From Bacteroidales bacterium UBA1237 (GTDB lineage Bacteria; Bacteroidota; Bacteroidia; Bacteroidales; UBA932), in contig DBWN01000140.1 of the NCBI GenBank assembly GCA_002308935.1, forward strand, positions 5,071 to 13,201: DNA of 8,131 nucleotides, written 5' to 3'. Positions 6,865-8,131 of this stretch are shown here, in pieces. Position 1 is the first letter of the stretch. Each line of letters opens with the position of its first letter. Made by a program: the position numbers and the translations under genes. The notes beneath the pieces were generated by a model that worked only from the letters and a program-made list of their open reading frames with translations, did not search any database and was not told the origin of the DNA.

Positions 6865-6901
6865 GGACTGTGGGAACTTCTCCTGCGGTCCTTTTTCTTT
6901 T
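6865..6901 (+). terminator. Rho-independent terminator of the carboxylesterase gene
   Basis: A 27-nt hairpin at 6865-6891 has an 11-bp stem (GGACTGTGGGA against TCCTGCGGTCC, including three G-U pairs) and a 5-nt ACTTC loop. A T-rich tract (TTTTTCTTTT, 6892-6901) follows directly. It starts 27 nt after the esterase stop and separates that gene from the acid phosphatase. Confidence 0.82.
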
Positions 6902-6916
6902 CCGGGAAAGTCTTCC

Positions 6917-6949
6917 TATGGAAAGAATTCTGAATTAGTGTTATATTTG
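6917..6949 (+). promoter_or_regulatory. Promoter of the acid phosphatase gene
   Basis: TATATTTG (6942-6949) matches TAnnTTTG fully. TATG at 6917-6920, 21 bp upstream, matches the TTTG -33 box at three of four bases. The resulting leader to the ATG at 6995 would be about 40 nt. Its location also argues against the earlier in-frame ATG at 6851, which lies upstream of it. Confidence 0.6.
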
Positions 6950-6994
6950 TCTCTGGCGGACTTGCCGCCGACGAACGATCAAATCCCGTTTCAC

Positions 6995-7747
6995 ATGAAG
7001 TCAAGAACACTATTCTTCGCGCTTTCCATTGCGGCTGCTGTCATGATGCTTTCCCCTATGACGGCTTCCGCACAGAATGTCCCTCCCAGGAATTCCCAGA
7101 ACACCACCTATCTTCCGGATGATCTTCTTCCTGACGCCACTGCATATCTTCCTTCTCCGACGAAGCCTTCCGATCCGCTTTTCGCAGGAGACAGGGCTTT
7201 CTACGATTGGGGAAAGACTTTGAGAGGAACGGAGCGCGGCCAGCGGGCGCATGATGATGCCAACAGCAATTTCACCTATTTGTGTTCGATATTCTCACCG
7301 GCAGTCGGAGTGACACTTTCCTACGATAACACACCTGCGATCTGCACTCTTCTGAGCAAGGCGACTGCGACGGCCAGGGCTGCCACCAGCAAAGCGAAGG
7401 ATTATTACAAGAGGGTACGTCCTTATGAGGAGTTCAACGAAGGGACGGGTGTCCCGGAAAATGAAGCGGCTTACCGTGGTTCCGCTTCTTATCCTTCAGG
7501 CCATTCAACCAGAGGATGGTCTTTCGCTCTTATCCTTTGTGAACTTTTCCCTTCACATGCTGATGAGATCCTTTCCGTCGGATATGAGTATGGGGAGAGC
7601 AGGGTGATAGTCGGTTACCATTATGAAAGCGATGTCCAGGCTGCAAGGGTGTCAACCTCCGCGGTCATATCCGTGCTGCATTCTGATCCCGCTTTCCAAA
7701 AGGATATGAAAAAAGCCAAGAAAGAGGTCCGCAAACTTGCGAACTAG
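6995..7747 (+). CDS. Class A (PhoN-like) nonspecific acid phosphatase, PAP2 superfamily
   Basis: A 250-residue exported enzyme expected to release phosphate from varied organic monoesters in the periplasm. Residues 1-26 are a Sec signal peptide ending A-S-A, with the mature protein starting near Q27. The three PAP2 phosphatase motifs are intact: K135-x6-R142-P143, Y166-P-S-G-H170 preceded by G162-S, and S202-R203-x3-G207-Y-H209-x3-D213. H209 is the expected phosphohistidine nucleophile and H170 the acid. The spacing and the G-S-x-S-Y-P-S-G-H-S context match the class A bacterial acid phosphatases, as does the length. The ATG at 6995 is chosen because it starts directly with the signal peptide and follows a promoter; the in-frame ATG at 6851 would place the esterase terminator and this promoter inside the gene. 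It stands alone, converging on the PgeF-like gene with a 36-bp gap. Confidence 0.92.
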   Translation: MKSRTLFFALSIAAAVMMLSPMTASAQNVPPRNSQNTTYLPDDLLPDATAYLPSPTKPSDPLFAGDRAFYDWGKTLRGTERGQRAHDDANSNFTYLCSIFSPAVGVTLSYDNTPAICTLLSKATATARAATSKAKDYYKRVRPYEEFNEGTGVPENEAAYRGSASYPSGHSTRGWSFALILCELFPSHADEILSVGYEYGESRVIVGYHYESDVQAARVSTSAVISVLHSDPAFQKDMKKAKKEVRKLAN

Positions 7748-7783
7748 CCTTCCTTGACGCTGTAGAGGCTGTAAATAAACAGT

Positions 7784-8131
7784 TTACGATAGGGCTTGTT
7801 CTTTTGAAGGGACGAGCCTTATTGAGTTTATAATCCTTCCGCAGCTTATCCCTTCCCTCCTTGCCGAGAAGAATGAAGTGTCGGTGAAAGTGTCTATACC
7901 GGCGGTCTGTATTCGGGAGTCTGGTATGCCGGATTCTTCAAGAAGCCACTTGTTGGCTTCGACAAGGTCAATGTGATACCCTCCGGACATGGGGGTACCG
8001 TCCCCTTCGCCTTCCCAGGAGAGTATCCTGTCCATAGGAAATGACTCTTCACGGAACTTTGCGACGACCTCCTCTCCCACTTGGAAACTGCTCTTCATGA
8101 TCGCTGGTCCTATGGCTGCTCTCAGATCGGA
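7784..8131 (-). CDS. PgeF/YfiH laccase-domain protein (partial, N-terminal part beyond right edge)
   Basis: The reading frame is open to the right window edge. An in-frame ATG exists at 8098, but the 11 codons before it continue the family signature (A-A-I-G-P just ahead of that Met), so the true start lies outside. The visible 115 residues are the C-terminal part of the Cu-oxidase_4/YfiH family: A-A-I-G-P, F-Q-V-G-E-E-V, Y-H-I-D-L-V-E-A-N-K, G-I-D-T-F-T, F-F-S-A-R-R and S-C-G-R-I. In this family the metal-binding His/Cys/His residues lie in the part that is not visible. E. coli PgeF edits misincorporated residues out of peptidoglycan precursors, and related enzymes act on purine nucleosides. 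Which activity applies here cannot be decided from this fragment. The gene is convergent with the acid phosphatase. Confidence 0.88.
   Translation of the reverse strand, partial: SDLRAAIGPAIMKSSFQVGEEVVAKFREESFPMDRILSWEGEGDGTPMSGGYHIDLVEANKWLLEESGIPDSRIQTAGIDTFTDTSFFSARREGISCGRIINSIRLVPSKEQALS

Noticed and set aside
6851..6994. 48-residue N-terminal extension of the acid phosphatase from the in-frame ATG at 6851
   Set aside because: It would overlap the esterase terminator and the phosphatase's own -7 box, and would bury the signal peptide inside the protein.
7746..7787. Bidirectional terminator in the gap between the acid phosphatase and the PgeF-like gene (AGCCT/AGGCT at 7746-7770 and GTAAA/TTTAC at 7771-7787)
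   Set aside because: Both stems are only 5 bp, neither is followed by a T-run, and the second overlaps the pgeF-like stop codon.
7784..8131. Loss of a catalytic cysteine in the PgeF-like protein (S-S-F where some homologues have C-C-F)
   Set aside because: As I recall the E. coli protein also lacks Cys at this place; the catalytic His/Cys/His set lies further upstream, outside the window.

Overview
The window looks like a chromosomal segment of a Bacteroidales-type bacterium (phylum Bacteroidota). The evidence is the gene content (a fimbrillin-like lipoprotein, a secreted C10 cysteine peptidase with its prodomain, a BlaI/M56 sensor pair) and the promoters. Upstream of each transcription unit whose 5' end is visible there is a TAnnTTTG element, the -7 box typical of this phylum, and the start codons lack clear Shine-Dalgarno sequences. 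I cannot name the genus from the sequence.

Layout from left to right. Positions 1-1083 (minus strand) hold a two-gene BlaI/BlaR1-type module: a BlaI/MecI/CopY-family repressor followed 2 bp later by an M56 membrane metallopeptidase that runs off the left edge. A well-formed promoter precedes the repressor, with an inverted repeat straddling its -33 box that looks like the autoregulatory operator. Positions 1189-4822 (minus strand) hold a compact three-gene unit: a 42-residue acidic peptide of unknown function, a 554-residue lipoprotein with a fimbrillin-like N-terminal region, and a complete C10 (streptopain/interpain-like) peptidase. The spacers are 11 and 7 bp, a promoter lies upstream, and a rho-independent terminator follows. 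Positions 4823-5161 form an AT-rich divergent intergenic region with promoters facing both ways and a perfect 14-bp palindrome. Positions 5162-6901 (plus strand) carry a lipoprotein type-B carboxylesterase with its own terminator. Positions 6917-7747 (plus strand) carry a periplasmic class A acid phosphatase with its own promoter. Positions 7784-8131 (minus strand) carry the C-terminal part of a PgeF/YfiH (laccase-domain) protein whose 5' end lies beyond the right edge.

Most of the middle of the window encodes exported proteins (peptidase, surface-type lipoprotein, esterase, phosphatase), suggesting a nutrient-scavenging or envelope-related neighbourhood. The least explained element is the acidic peptide that opens the C10 peptidase operon. 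No mobile element, CRISPR array, tRNA, rRNA or obvious defence system is visible.
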